Below are positions 23,404 through 31,987 of a stretch of DNA of 64,000 bases, piece after piece. The position numbers and the translations under genes were made by a program. The notes beneath the pieces were generated by a model. The model made no database searches. It saw only the letters and a program-made list of their open reading frames with translations, and was not told the DNA's origin. Within the stretch, counting starts at the first letter, position 1. Each line of letters begins with the position of its first letter. Source of the DNA: Streptomyces wedmorensis (GTDB lineage Bacteria; Actinomycetota; Actinomycetes; Streptomycetales; Streptomycetaceae); the NCBI RefSeq assembly GCF_000716445.1, contig NZ_JNWK01000005.1, positions 248,001 through 312,000 of the forward strand, read 5' to 3'.

Positions 23404-25614
23404 TCAGGCCGGGGAGGCGTAGGGGTCGACGGAGGCCCAGCCCTTGGTCGTGGCGGCGTAGACGATTCCGCCGGCGACGAGGAAGGTGGCGGCGCGGTCC
23501 GAGGGGGTGACGGCCGGGGAGGGGAGGGCGAAGCGGTGGCTGACGCGGTGTTGGACGAGGTCCACGACGGCGCCGGAGGTGCCGCAGAGCACGTAGGCGC
23601 GCTGTCCCGTCACGACGGCCGGTGAAGCGCCGGGAGGGCACGACAGGGCGAGGGGGACCCGCCAGACGGCCCCGCCGAGTTGGCCGATCTCGGAGAAGTC
23701 GGAGGAGGCGCCGTCACCGCCGGTGACGCCGAACCAGCCTCGCTCGGACACCGTGAGGGAGAAGGCGTCGCGCAGGCTGCTCGTCGTGCCGCCGTGCGCG
23801 TCGAAGTAGGACTGCGTCAGGTAGCCGCCTTCGGGGGTCCGGTGGGAGATCTCGCAGAGGAAGCGATGGTTCCAGCGGTACTCCCCTTGTGCGGGGACGA
23901 TTCTCAGGCTCCACGGCTCGCACTCCTTGTCGAGGCGCGTCGTGTCGACGACCTTGCCGTCGGACGCCGCCAGGCTCGTGATGCGCTTGCCGTCACCGGT
24001 CCCCCCGGCCTCCGGCGTGAGGACGTGGACGAACCCGTCCGCCACCCTCACCCGGGGGTACGCGATGCCGCGGGAGCCCACGTCACGCCGCCACAGGGCC
24101 TTGCCGTCCACCGCGCCGACGGCGACGACGCGGCCGTTGAACGTGGCGCCGTAGAGCCGGGAACCGTCCACGGTCAGCTTGTCGACGGACCCGTCGGCGG
24201 TGTGGCTCCACAGCCGCCGCCCGTCCTCGACCGCGAAGCCCTGGATGCCTCCGGACACGGCGAGGGCGACGGTGTCTCCGACGACGGCCGGCGGATCGCC
24301 GCCTCCCCATGCGGCGCCCACGCGCCAGATCTCGGCCCCGGTGGCGGCGTCGACGCGGACGAGGCCCCGCTCGTCTCTTCGCTCGTCCACCGTCACGCAG
24401 ACCAGCGACGCGGCCGCGTAGACGCAGGGGCCCGAGACCTTCTCGGTCACCCAGGAGCGCCACGCCTTCGGCCGGCGCTCCGGAGAGTCCGCGTACGCGT
24501 CCAGGTTGCCGGCGTCCCCTCCCAGGGTGGGGCTGTACGGCGTGTCGGCGGCCAGCACCGCGGCGTCCGGCACCCGGGAGCCCCCGTCGGGCGACCGGCC
24601 GTTCGCCGACGGCCCCGCGGCCGGGGCCTGGCCACGGCCGCCGATGCCGCCCCAGACCCCGTAGCCCGCCGCACCGGCCGTGAGGGCCACGGCGACGGCC
24701 AGGGCGATGAGAAGCGGACGACGTCGACGGCGGCCCGTGGGGACGGAAGGGCCCTCGGTCGCCGGCTTCGTCGCCCGGGGCGGAACGGAAGCGCAGGTTC
24801 CCCACTCGTCCTCGGCGACGGTCTTGAACGCGGCGATGAGGTCGTCGGGGCTGGGCCTCTCCCCCGCGTCCTTCGCCAGGCACCACCGGACGATCTCGCG
24901 GACCGTGCCGGAGAGCTCCGCCATGCGCGGCGGCTCGTGGACGACGCTGTAGGCGGTCATGTACGCGCTGCCCGCGTCGAACGGGCCCCGGCCGATGCTC
25001 GCGTAGGCCAGCACGGATCCCAGGGAGAAGACGTCGGACGCGGAGGTCACCCGGTGCGGGGCGTTGACCTGCTCCGGGGACATGAACGGCGGCGTACCGA
25101 GCATGCGGCCGGTCACCGTCATGGTCTGGTGGTCGGCGGCGCGGGAGATGCCGAAGTCGATGACGAGGGGGCCGTCGTCGGTGAGGAGGACGTTGTCCGG
25201 CTTCAGGTCGCGGTGGATGACGCCGACCGTGTGCATGTCCCTGAGGGCCTCGGCCAGTCCGACCGCGAGCAGCCGCAGGTCGGCTCCCCGGAGCGGGCCT
25301 TCCGCCTCCACCCGGCCGCGCAGGGTCGTCCCCGGGACGTACGCGGTGGCCATCCACGGCCGGGCCGCCTCCGGGTCGGCGTCGACGACGGGCGCGGTGA
25401 ACGCGCCGCTGACCCGGCGTGCGGCGCGGACCTCCTGGACGAAGCGCGTACGGAACTCCGCGTCGGCGGCGAACTGTTCGTGGACGAGCTTGAGCGCGAC
25501 CGACCGTCCGGACTCGGCCCGGGCCAGATACACCGTGCCCATGCCCCCGACCCCCAGCCGGTCGACCAGCACGTACCCGCCGACCTGGCGCGGATCACTC
25601 TCCGAGAGCCCCAC
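23404..25614 (-). CDS. Membrane Ser/Thr protein kinase with extracytoplasmic PQQ-like propeller
   Basis: 736 residues. Kinase domain at residues ~12-270: glycine loop GVGGMGTVYLA, ATP Lys42, catalytic HRDLKPDN (from residue 134), DFGISRA. A Lys/Arg-flanked membrane helix (PLLIALAVAVALTAGAAGYGVW, ~298-320) follows. The outer part is a PQQ-type beta-propeller (AATGAEIWRVGAAWGG, VEDGRRLWSHTADG, AVDGKALWRRDVGS). This is the PknD-like layout: an outside sensor and an inside kinase. GTG start; only a weak G-rich ribosome site. Divergent from the DUF4246 gene. Ligand and substrates unknown. Confidence 0.93.
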   Translation of the reverse strand: MGLSESDPRQVGGYVLVDRLGVGGMGTVYLARAESGRSVALKLVHEQFAADAEFRTRFVQEVRAARRVSGAFTAPVVDADPEAARPWMATAYVPGTTLRGRVEAEGPLRGADLRLLAVGLAEALRDMHTVGVIHRDLKPDNVLLTDDGPLVIDFGISRAADHQTMTVTGRMLGTPPFMSPEQVNAPHRVTSASDVFSLGSVLAYASIGRGPFDAGSAYMTAYSVVHEPPRMAELSGTVREIVRWCLAKDAGERPSPDDLIAAFKTVAEDEWGTCASVPPRATKPATEGPSVPTGRRRRRPLLIALAVAVALTAGAAGYGVWGGIGGRGQAPAAGPSANGRSPDGGSRVPDAAVLAADTPYSPTLGGDAGNLDAYADSPERRPKAWRSWVTEKVSGPCVYAAASLVCVTVDERRDERGLVRVDAATGAEIWRVGAAWGGGDPPAVVGDTVALAVSGGIQGFAVEDGRRLWSHTADGSVDKLTVDGSRLYGATFNGRVVAVGAVDGKALWRRDVGSRGIAYPRVRVADGFVHVLTPEAGGTGDGKRITSLAASDGKVVDTTRLDKECEPWSLRIVPAQGEYRWNHRFLCEISHRTPEGGYLTQSYFDAHGGTTSSLRDAFSLTVSERGWFGVTGGDGASSDFSEIGQLGGAVWRVPLALSCPPGASPAVVTGQRAYVLCGTSGAVVDLVQHRVSHRFALPSPAVTPSDRAATFLVAGGIVYAATTKGWASVDPYASPA

Positions 25615-25789
25615 GCCCCACCCCCTGATTCTGCGTGTACGCCGCAGAGACTACCCAGGCCACCGGGGCGGGGATCACCCGCGGCCCCCGGACCGGCGCC
25701 TCCGTGCCGGCGAGAGGAGCCCGGCTGGGGTGTCAGACCGCTGAAGTATTCTTCCGGCCACCGCACACCGACCGTGAGGAACAAGAGAA

Positions 25790-27298
25790 TTGACCGGCTC
25801 GTCCGCCTTCCCGCTGCCCTTCCAGTCCTCCCGTTCCCTGGCGTTCGCGACGCCCCGGACGCTTCGGGAACTCGAGATGATGGAGTGCAGCGCGCACATC
25901 CGGGCGAAGCCGGGATGGTTCGACAAGAGGAACGACGCGGACATCGTCGCCAAGTGGACGCGGGAAGCGGTCGCCCAGGGCCTCACCGAGGCGCAGGTGC
26001 GTCACGTGCTCGCCGAACTCGACCACTACGCCGGGCTGCGGGACGGACGCACCGGTGTCGAGGTGTCCGCCGTCGACGGTGTGTGGCAGTCGGACGCGCT
26101 GATCGACGACGGGCTCAGGTCCCGGCTGAGCGAGGCGGTCCGGGTGCTGGAGCAGGTCCCCGACGCGGAGCGGGACTGGCATCCCGGATCGGACGGCCAG
26201 GTGCTGGATCTCGTACACCCCTCCCTGTTCTGCCTGGTGAGAGATGTGAGCGGCGCGCCCGAGCAGGCTTGGGAGAACCCGACGGACCGCTACTCGAAGT
26301 ACGAGTTCTCGGAGAGGTTCCAGTGGTTGCCCACGGACGTCGAGGTCGGTGACGAAGGCGACGTCGCCTTCCGTTCGTACGTCAACAACGTCCATCCCGA
26401 GAAGCATCGCGCGCTGGCCTCGGTCCTGCCGGACCTGTTCGCGCGCATGCGTCCGCTGCTGGAGAACGTGCTCACCGACCTGCGCCATCCGCGGCCCCTG
26501 CGGATCGAGGCGGATCCCTACGGGTGGTACGGAGCGGCGCCGACGTACCCCGCCAAGTCCTCGTTCAGCGAGGACGCGGCCTTCAACGAAGCCGTCCTCG
26601 CATGGCGGGACGCTCACGACGAGTGGTGGGAGAACCGCCGCCCGGTCGTCCCGGACGCCCCGGTCTTCACCCCGCCCGAGTCGCCCGACGACGCCGCCCG
26701 GGTGGACCTGCGCGGTCGCCGTCTCCAGGTCATCGTGAAGCTCGCCACCATCCACCTCACCCCGGACAGGCCCGAGTACCCCGGCGGTTCCTGGCACGTC
26801 GAGGGGATGCTGAACGAGCGGATCGTCTCGACGGGCATCTACTACTGGGACAGCGAGAACATCACCGAAAGCCGGCTGAGCTTCCGGGCGGCGCTCGACG
26901 ATCCGGAGTACGAGCAGAGCGACGACGACGGCATGCGCGAGGTCTACGGCCTGGAGAACGAGGACGCGCTGAACCAGGTGCTGGGATCGGCGTCGACCCC
27001 GGCGGGCCGCTGCCTGGCGTTCCCGAACATCCTGCAGCACCGCGTCGGCTCGTTCCGCCTCGCGGACGCCGACCGCCCGGGGCATCGCAAGATCCTGGCG
27101 TTCTTCCTGGTCGACCCGGAGCGGAGGATCGTCTCGACGTCCGACGTGCCTCCGCAGCAGCCGTGGTCCGACACCTCGACCATGACGCTCGAACAGGCCG
27201 AGGAGTACCGCGAACAGCTCATGCAGGAACGCAAGTTCTTCGTCGACGAACACAACGAGCAGCTCTACGAACGGGAATTCTCGCTCTGCGAGCACTGA
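25790..27298 (+). CDS. DUF4246 family protein, possible Fe(II)/2-oxoglutarate-type oxygenase fold
   Basis: 502 residues. TTG start with GAGGA 9 nt upstream. It contains MECSAHIRAKPGWFDKRNDADIVAKW, ITESRLSFRAAL and PGGSWHVEGMLNERIVSTGIYYWD, the hallmark blocks of DUF4246, a family I know mainly from fungi with scattered bacterial members. A His336-x-Glu338 pair, His417 (ILQHRVGSF) and Arg433 (GHRKILAFF) are spaced as in Fe(II)/2-oxoglutarate oxygenases (HxD/E ... H ... R). That activity is inference. Codon use matches its neighbours, so any transfer is old. It lies between a kinase and a dienelactone hydrolase gene. Confidence 0.85.
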   Translation: MTGSSAFPLPFQSSRSLAFATPRTLRELEMMECSAHIRAKPGWFDKRNDADIVAKWTREAVAQGLTEAQVRHVLAELDHYAGLRDGRTGVEVSAVDGVWQSDALIDDGLRSRLSEAVRVLEQVPDAERDWHPGSDGQVLDLVHPSLFCLVRDVSGAPEQAWENPTDRYSKYEFSERFQWLPTDVEVGDEGDVAFRSYVNNVHPEKHRALASVLPDLFARMRPLLENVLTDLRHPRPLRIEADPYGWYGAAPTYPAKSSFSEDAAFNEAVLAWRDAHDEWWENRRPVVPDAPVFTPPESPDDAARVDLRGRRLQVIVKLATIHLTPDRPEYPGGSWHVEGMLNERIVSTGIYYWDSENITESRLSFRAALDDPEYEQSDDDGMREVYGLENEDALNQVLGSASTPAGRCLAFPNILQHRVGSFRLADADRPGHRKILAFFLVDPERRIVSTSDVPPQQPWSDTSTMTLEQAEEYREQLMQERKFFVDEHNEQLYEREFSLCEH

Positions 27299-27326
27299 AC
27301 CTTCGCCGGAACCCTCCCAGGCGCGG

Positions 27327-27340
27327 CTACTCACGAGTAG
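27327..27340. promoter_or_regulatory. CTACTC/GAGTAG inverted repeat upstream of dienelactone hydrolase gene
   Basis: Perfect 6-bp arms with a 2-nt spacer. A TAGGGT (27338-27343) that could serve as a -10 overlaps the right arm. No clear -35. Confidence 0.35.
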
Positions 27341-27396
27341 GGTCTGACGCCGGCACTTCCCTGCCGGCCCCTGCCGGACGACAGCCAGGAGGACAC

Positions 27397-28221
27397 GTGA
27401 CGGACGACGGGCTGACCGACTTCACCCGCGAACGCTTCCGTCACGAGGGCCGGTCGCACACGGTGCTGCGGTCCGGGAAGGGTCCGGCGGTCATCGTCAT
27501 GGCCGAGATCCCGGGGATCACTCCGAAGGTGGCGCGGTTCGCGCGGCGGGTGCGCGACATCGGCTGCACCGTGATCATGCCGGACCTCTTCGGGGTCGCC
27601 GGACGGGACCCCGATCCGGCGGCCCACGGCCGGACGGGGACCGTGGTGACGGGTTTGCGAGCCGTCGCCGACATCTGCGTGAGCCGGGAGTTCACCGTGC
27701 TCGCGGCCGGGCGCACCTCTCCCGTCGTCGGCTGGCTGCGGGCGCTCGCCGCCCGGGAGCACGAACGGTGCGGAGGCCCGGGTGTCGGCGCCGTCGGCAT
27801 GTGCTTCACCGGCGGCTACGCCCTCGCGATGGCGACCGACGAGCGCCTCCTCGCGCCGGTCCTCTGCCAGCCGTCGCTGCCGCTCGCGGTCAGCGCGCGC
27901 AACCGCCGCTCCCTCGACATCTCCCCGGCCGACCTGCACACGGTCCAACGACGCTGCGAGGCCGGCCTGACCGTCCTCGGACTCCGCTTCCGGGGCGACC
28001 GGCTCGTCCCCGCCGAACGGTTCGCGCTGCTGAGGGCGAGGCTCGGCGACGCGTTCATCGGGATCGAACTCGACGACGGCGCGGCGAACCCCCACGCCCT
28101 GACCCCTCCGCACTCCACCGTCACCGAGCACCTCGTCGACGAACCCGGTCAGCCCACCCGCGAGGCCCTCGACCGGGTCCTGGATCATCTCCGAGCCCGA
28201 CTGCTGACCTCTGACACGTGA
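27397..28221 (+). CDS. Dienelactone hydrolase family protein
   Basis: 274 residues of the alpha/beta-hydrolase DLH family. The nucleophile elbow is GAVGMCFTGGYALAM with Cys as nucleophile, as in dienelactone hydrolases. The oxyanion region is VIVMAEIPGITPKVARFARRV, and a MPDLFG segment follows. The expected acid and His residues would be near GLRFRGDRLVP (Asp) and TPPHSTVTEH (His). GTG at 27397 directly follows AGGAGG-ACAC. Such enzymes open lactones in aromatic catabolism; the substrate here is unknown and no catechol pathway genes are nearby. Monocistronic or co-transcribed with the YnfA gene 105 nt downstream. Confidence 0.9.
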   Translation: MTDDGLTDFTRERFRHEGRSHTVLRSGKGPAVIVMAEIPGITPKVARFARRVRDIGCTVIMPDLFGVAGRDPDPAAHGRTGTVVTGLRAVADICVSREFTVLAAGRTSPVVGWLRALAAREHERCGGPGVGAVGMCFTGGYALAMATDERLLAPVLCQPSLPLAVSARNRRSLDISPADLHTVQRRCEAGLTVLGLRFRGDRLVPAERFALLRARLGDAFIGIELDDGAANPHALTPPHSTVTEHLVDEPGQPTREALDRVLDHLRARLLTSDT

Positions 28222-28312
28222 GCGTCCCGCCGGCGCCGTGTCGCGCTGGGCGAGGCCGAGGACGAGGAGGGCGGCGGCGCGTCCCCGGGGGCGTCGGCGG
28301 AGTGGGTGTCGG

Positions 28313-28318
28313 TAGGCT
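28313..28318 (+). promoter_or_regulatory. -10 hexamer before the YnfA-family gene
   Basis: TAGGCT lies 8 nt before the ATG at 28327 with no ribosome binding site, suggesting leaderless transcription. Confidence 0.35.
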
Positions 28319-28326
28319 CCGGCCGT

Positions 28327-28662
28327 ATGACCGTCGCCCGTTCCGCCGCTCTGTTCGCCGTGGCCGCCCTGTTCGAGATCGGCGGCGCGTGGCTCGTCTG
28401 GCAGGGCATCCGCGAACACCGGGGGTGGGCCTGGGTCGGTGCCGGCGTCGTCGCCCTCGGCCTGTACGGCGTCGTCGCCACGTTCCAGTCGGACGAGCAC
28501 TTCGGGCGCATCCTCGCCGCGTACGGCGGCGTGTTCGTGGCCGGGTCGATCGCCTGGGGCATGGTCGCCGACGGCTACCGGCCCGACCGGTGGGACGTCG
28601 TCGGCGCCGTGATCTGCCTCGTCGGCATGGGCGTGATCATGTACGCCCCCCGCGGCCACTGA
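28327..28662 (+). CDS. YnfA/UPF0060 family small membrane protein
   Basis: 111 residues with four membrane helices: [65 protein letters not shown] and [19 protein letters not shown]. The [10 protein letters not shown] and AYGGVFV...W blocks and final GxxIMYAPR are diagnostic for UPF0060. Distantly related to small multidrug-resistance exporters; a transport role is suggested for the family but not settled. The stop is followed by a 24-bp perfect palindrome separating it from the convergent kinase gene. Confidence 0.92.
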   Translation: MTVARSAALFAVAALFEIGGAWLVWQGIREHRGWAWVGAGVVALGLYGVVATFQSDEHFGRILAAYGGVFVAGSIAWGMVADGYRPDRWDVVGAVICLVGMGVIMYAPRGH

Positions 28663-28695
28663 CCTCGCCCACGACGCGCCCCTGCCGCACCGGGT

Positions 28696-28719
28696 GCCCG
28701 ACGCGCCGGCGCGTCGGGC
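28696..28719. terminator. Perfect 24-bp palindrome between convergent genes
   Basis: GCCCGACGCG, CCGG, CGCGTCGGGC: fully self-complementary. It lies between the stops of the YnfA gene (28662) and the leftward kinase (28732) and most likely ends transcription from both sides. Confidence 0.7.
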
Positions 28720-28731
28720 CGGCCGTCGCCG

Positions 28732-30542
28732 CTACGCCTGCTTCAGGCAGTAGTCGGTGTGGCTGGTCTCGGTCCACGGAAGACTCTCCGGCTCGAGGGT
28801 GTATGCCGGGCCGCACTCCACCCTGTTGTAGACGGACTCCGCGACCCCGGTCACCCTCAGCTGGAGGAACGGGCCCCCGTCCGCGCAGGGGTGCGCCGTC
28901 CAGAGCAGGTCCGCGGGCAGGAGGCCCGCGAAGCCCTTCGACGTGTCGAGGCAGTCCCCTTCGCGGACGTACGGGCTGACACAGAGGTTCCGCGTCCGGA
29001 AGCGCTCGGTCGGCCGGCCGTCGGACGGGCAGGCGCCGTCGGCCCCTGGCACGGCCGTGACGGTGAACCGTGCGGTGGACGCCGAGCAGTCGACCTCGCG
29101 CGCTTCCCCGGGGCTGTAGGCCGCCGGAGCCGTACGGGTGTTGGAGAGGCAGGCGCCGACCTCCACCGGCTTTTCCTCACCGAGTCGGTCATAGGCGACG
29201 TAGCCGCCGACGAGTACGGCGGCCGTGAGCGCGGCGGCCGTGGGGATCCACACCCGGCGGGTACGGAGGACCGCGCCCGCCCGAGGACGCGCCCTCGGGG
29301 GTGAGGCCGGGAGCGGGGGTGGGGACGGAACCACGGCCGGTGCCACGGCCGGTGCCGGAACCGGGACGCGCTGCGGGCGGGCCGTCCGTGTGGTGGCGTG
29401 GTGCACCGCGCTGATGCCGTCGGCCACTTGGGCGCGGTCGGACCGGAGGCCATCGGGCCGGCCGTCGGGGCGGGGGACGTCGGGTCGGCCGTCGGGGCGG
29501 GGTACGTCGGGCATGCCGTCAGGCCTGAGGTCGGCGGGCCGGCTGCCGTCGGCCTTGAGGTCGGCGGGCCGGCTGCCGTCGGCCTTGAGGTCGGCGGGCC
29601 GGCTGCCGTCGGCCTTGAGGTCGGCGGGCCGGCTGCCCCGTGGTCGGCGGGGCTGACCGGGGGGACGTAGTCGTGGTGGGAGCGGATCAGTGATGTCCAG
29701 GCGGTGGGGAGGAGTTCGCTGCCGCCGGTGGGTCGGCGTTCGAAGGCGGCGAGCAGGTCGGCGGGGGTGGGGCGGGCCGCCGGGTCGAGGTGGAGGAGGG
29801 GCCTGATCAGGTCGTCGACGTCCGGGGGCAGGCCGGTGAGGGAGACCTCGGCCTGCTGGACCCGTGCGAGGAGGCGGAAGGCGTCCGCACCGGGCTCGTA
29901 CGGCGGCCGTCCGGTGGCGAGGTGGAAGAGCGTCGCGCCCGTGGAGTAGACGTCGGAGGCCGGTGTGGATCCCTCGCCGCGGGCCTGTTCGGGCGAGGTG
30001 AACGCGATCGTGCCGAGCGTGAGGGACGTGCGGGTCAGGTCCAGGGCGTGCGAGATGCCGAAGTCGATGAGCCGCGGCCCGGTGAGCGGCAGGAGGACGT
30101 TGCCCGGCTTCACGTCCCGGTGCACGATCTCCGCCCGGTGGAGGTCGACCAGCGCCTCGGCCATTCCGGCGGCGATCCAGCGCACGGCCGCCGGGGACAG
30201 GGCGCCGCCGTCGCGGACCAGTTCGGCGAGGGAGGGGGCGGGGACGTACTCCGTGGCCATCCAGGGCCGGGGACCGTCCGCGTCCGCGTCGAGGACGGAC
30301 ACGGTGAACACCCCGGTGACCCGGCGGGCCAGCGCCACCTCGCGGGCGAACCGACGCCGGTCGGACTCCGCGACCTCGCCCTCCGCGAGGAGGGTCTTGA
30401 CCGCGACGAGACGGCCGCTGACGGTGCGGCCGAGGTAGACCCGGCCCATCCCGCCGGCCCCGACCCGGCCGATCAACCGGTATGAGCCGAGCCGCTCCGG
30501 GTCGTCTCCCTGAAGCGGCCGCACCTGCGGCGTTCCCGTCAT
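28732..30542 (-). CDS. Membrane Ser/Thr protein kinase, frameshifted at a G-run next to tandem repeats
   Basis: ATG at 30542 has GGGAG 5 nt upstream. The kinase domain is intact: VGAGGMGRVYLG, ATP Lys49, HRDVKPGNVLL, DFGISHA. It reads in one frame to about 29640. The rest, a SRPADLKADG repeat tract, a membrane helix (VWIPTAAALTAAVLVGGYVAYD) and a Cys-rich outer domain ending DYCLKQA, is in another frame and stops at 28732. One missing G in the GGGG run at 29639-29636 (minus strand) would join them: D-H-G-G-S-R-P-A-D. As written, the kinase frame instead runs to a stop at 28857 through Pro/Arg-rich sequence with no membrane segment. This is either a sequencing error, a real mutation or a slippery site. 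Confidence 0.85.
29461..29514. repeat. 27-bp tandem repeat, two copies, coding for PDVPRPDGR
   Basis: Two head-to-tail units (29461-29487 and 29488-29514) with few differences, in frame with the C-terminal part of the kinase gene. They sit directly beside the 30-bp repeats. Confidence 0.8.
29521..29640. repeat. 30-bp tandem repeat, four copies, coding for SRPADLKADG
   Basis: Four adjacent 30-bp units: 29521-29550 (variant), 29551-29580, 29581-29610 (identical) and 29611-29640 (last bases CCCCG instead of CCGTC). Being a multiple of three, copy-number change keeps the frame. In the C-terminal frame every codon of the unit ends in G or C, which supports that frame as coding. The frameshift lies at the edge of the last unit. 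Confidence 0.92.
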
Positions 30543-30715
30543 TTCTCTCCCGTTCCCCCCGGTCCGATGGCACCGACCGTACGGGATGCGGCGAGTGCCC
30601 ATCGGTACAGTCGTGAATCGGGTGCGTTCACACGCGTTCGGACGGGGTTCGGACCATGTGGGCGGTTGGGAACGGTTCGGTCGAGGCGACCGGGGACAGA
30701 GGAGGCCGACGGAGC

Positions 30716-31201
30716 ATGGCGGTGGACGAGCTCGACACCAGGATCCTGCGGTTGCTCATCGAGCAGCCGCGGACGAGCGTGCGCGAGTACGCGCGGATCC
30801 TGGGGGTGGCGCGGGGCACCGTGCAGGCCCGCATCGACCGCCTGGAGCGGGACGGGGTGATCACGGCTACCGGGCCGGTCCTCTCCCCGGCCGCACTCGG
30901 GCACCCGGTGCTCGCCTTCGTCCACGTCGAGGTGACCCAGGGGCGTCTGGACGAGGTGGGCGACGCGCTCGCGGGCGTGCCCGAGATCGTCGAGGCCTTC
31001 TCCATCACCGGCGGCGGCGATCTGCTGACGCGGGTGGTGGCGCGGGACGCCGGGCACCTGGAGGACGTCATCCAGCGGCTCATCCGGCTGCCGGGGGTGG
31101 TCCGCACCCGCACCGAGATCGCGCTGCGCGAGCGGGTGGCGCACCGGCTGCTGCCGCTCGTCGAGGCGGTCGGGCGGAGGTCGGGGAGCAGCCGGCCGTG
31201 A
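30716..31201 (+). CDS. Lrp/AsnC family transcriptional regulator
   Basis: 161 residues. N-terminal helix-turn-helix: DELDTRILRLLIEQPRTSVREYARILGVARGTVQARIDRLERDGVI. C-terminal effector (RAM) domain: HPVLAFVHVEVTQGRLDEVGDALAGVPEIVEAFSITGGGDLLTRVVARD ... RLPGVVRTRTEIAL. ATG at 30716; GGAGG about 11 nt upstream. Such proteins sense amino acids or related metabolites. It is divergent from the frameshifted kinase gene with a 173-nt gap and precedes a DinB gene; targets unknown. Confidence 0.93.
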   Translation: MAVDELDTRILRLLIEQPRTSVREYARILGVARGTVQARIDRLERDGVITATGPVLSPAALGHPVLAFVHVEVTQGRLDEVGDALAGVPEIVEAFSITGGGDLLTRVVARDAGHLEDVIQRLIRLPGVVRTRTEIALRERVAHRLLPLVEAVGRRSGSSRP

Positions 31202-31276
31202 GCCGCGAAATTCACGGGCGGGCGGCGACGGCCTGTGGCAGGGTACGAGCCCTTGTCCCTTGATCCGGAGTGACCG

Positions 31277-31903
31277 ATGCCCGTACCCGCCCGACTCGCC
31301 CCTCTGCTCGCCCAGTTCGACTTCGCCCGGCAGCGGCTCGGCGACCGGATGGCGGGCCCGCTGATGGACAGCGGGAACGGCACGGAGGTGCAGGTCGGTC
31401 CGATGACCGACGCGGAGTACCTCTGGGAGCCGGGGCCGGGCTGCTGGTCGGTGCGTCGGCACGCGGACGGACCGGGGCCGGGCGCCACCGTCCTCGTGGG
31501 CGCGGGCGAGTTCGGCCGGGACACGACGCCGCCGCCGCACCCGGAGCCGGCGCCGTTCACCACGATCGCCTGGCGCCTCAGCCACCTCGCCGAACTGCTC
31601 GCGCTGCGCGCCGACCACACCAACGGCAGCCACTCCCTGACCCGCGACGACTACCGGGTCAGCGGGGACGTCGCCACCGCCGTCAAGGCCTTCTCCGCCG
31701 CCGCCGACGCCTGGCGGGACGCCCTGCTCTCCGCCGACGACGAGGCCCTGGACACGGTGGGCCATTGCACCTACCCGCACGGCAGCGACCCCGAGGAGCT
31801 CTTCCTCGACGTCGTCTGGTGGGTGAACCAGGAAATCCTGCACCACGGCGCGGAGATCGCCCTCCTCAGGGACCTGTACCGGCTGGGGAACGCGGCGTCC
31901 TGA
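31277..31903 (+). CDS. DinB family protein
   Basis: 208 residues, four-helix DinB/YfiT-type bundle. TIAWRLSHLAELLALRADHTNGS supplies the first metal-site His, and WWVNQEILHHGAEIALLRDLYR the final His-His-x-x-E-type cluster. An N-terminal CWSVRR segment is typical of Streptomyces members. The family includes metal-dependent thiol S-transferases that use mycothiol or bacillithiol, as well as many unassigned members. ATG at 31277 has GGAG 6 nt upstream. Same strand as the Lrp gene (75 nt gap), possibly co-transcribed; convergent with the SpoIIE phosphatase. Confidence 0.9.
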   Translation: MPVPARLAPLLAQFDFARQRLGDRMAGPLMDSGNGTEVQVGPMTDAEYLWEPGPGCWSVRRHADGPGPGATVLVGAGEFGRDTTPPPHPEPAPFTTIAWRLSHLAELLALRADHTNGSHSLTRDDYRVSGDVATAVKAFSAAADAWRDALLSADDEALDTVGHCTYPHGSDPEELFLDVVWWVNQEILHHGAEIALLRDLYRLGNAAS

Positions 31904-31987
31904 CGCCGCACGGTGCCCGGCCGCCCGGGTCGGCCTCGCCACGGCCGGCCTGGTCGACGGGCCGCCTCCCTTCGCCGGTACGGGAGT

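Noticed and set aside
28857..29635. Continuation of the kinase reading frame past the repeats as the true C-terminus
   Set aside because: It is Pro/Arg/Ser-rich low-complexity sequence without a membrane helix, while the alternative frame has better GC3, a membrane helix and a Cys-rich domain.
29521..29640. 30-bp direct repeats as a possible CRISPR array
   Set aside because: The units are directly adjacent with no spacers, are a multiple of three and lie inside a coding region.
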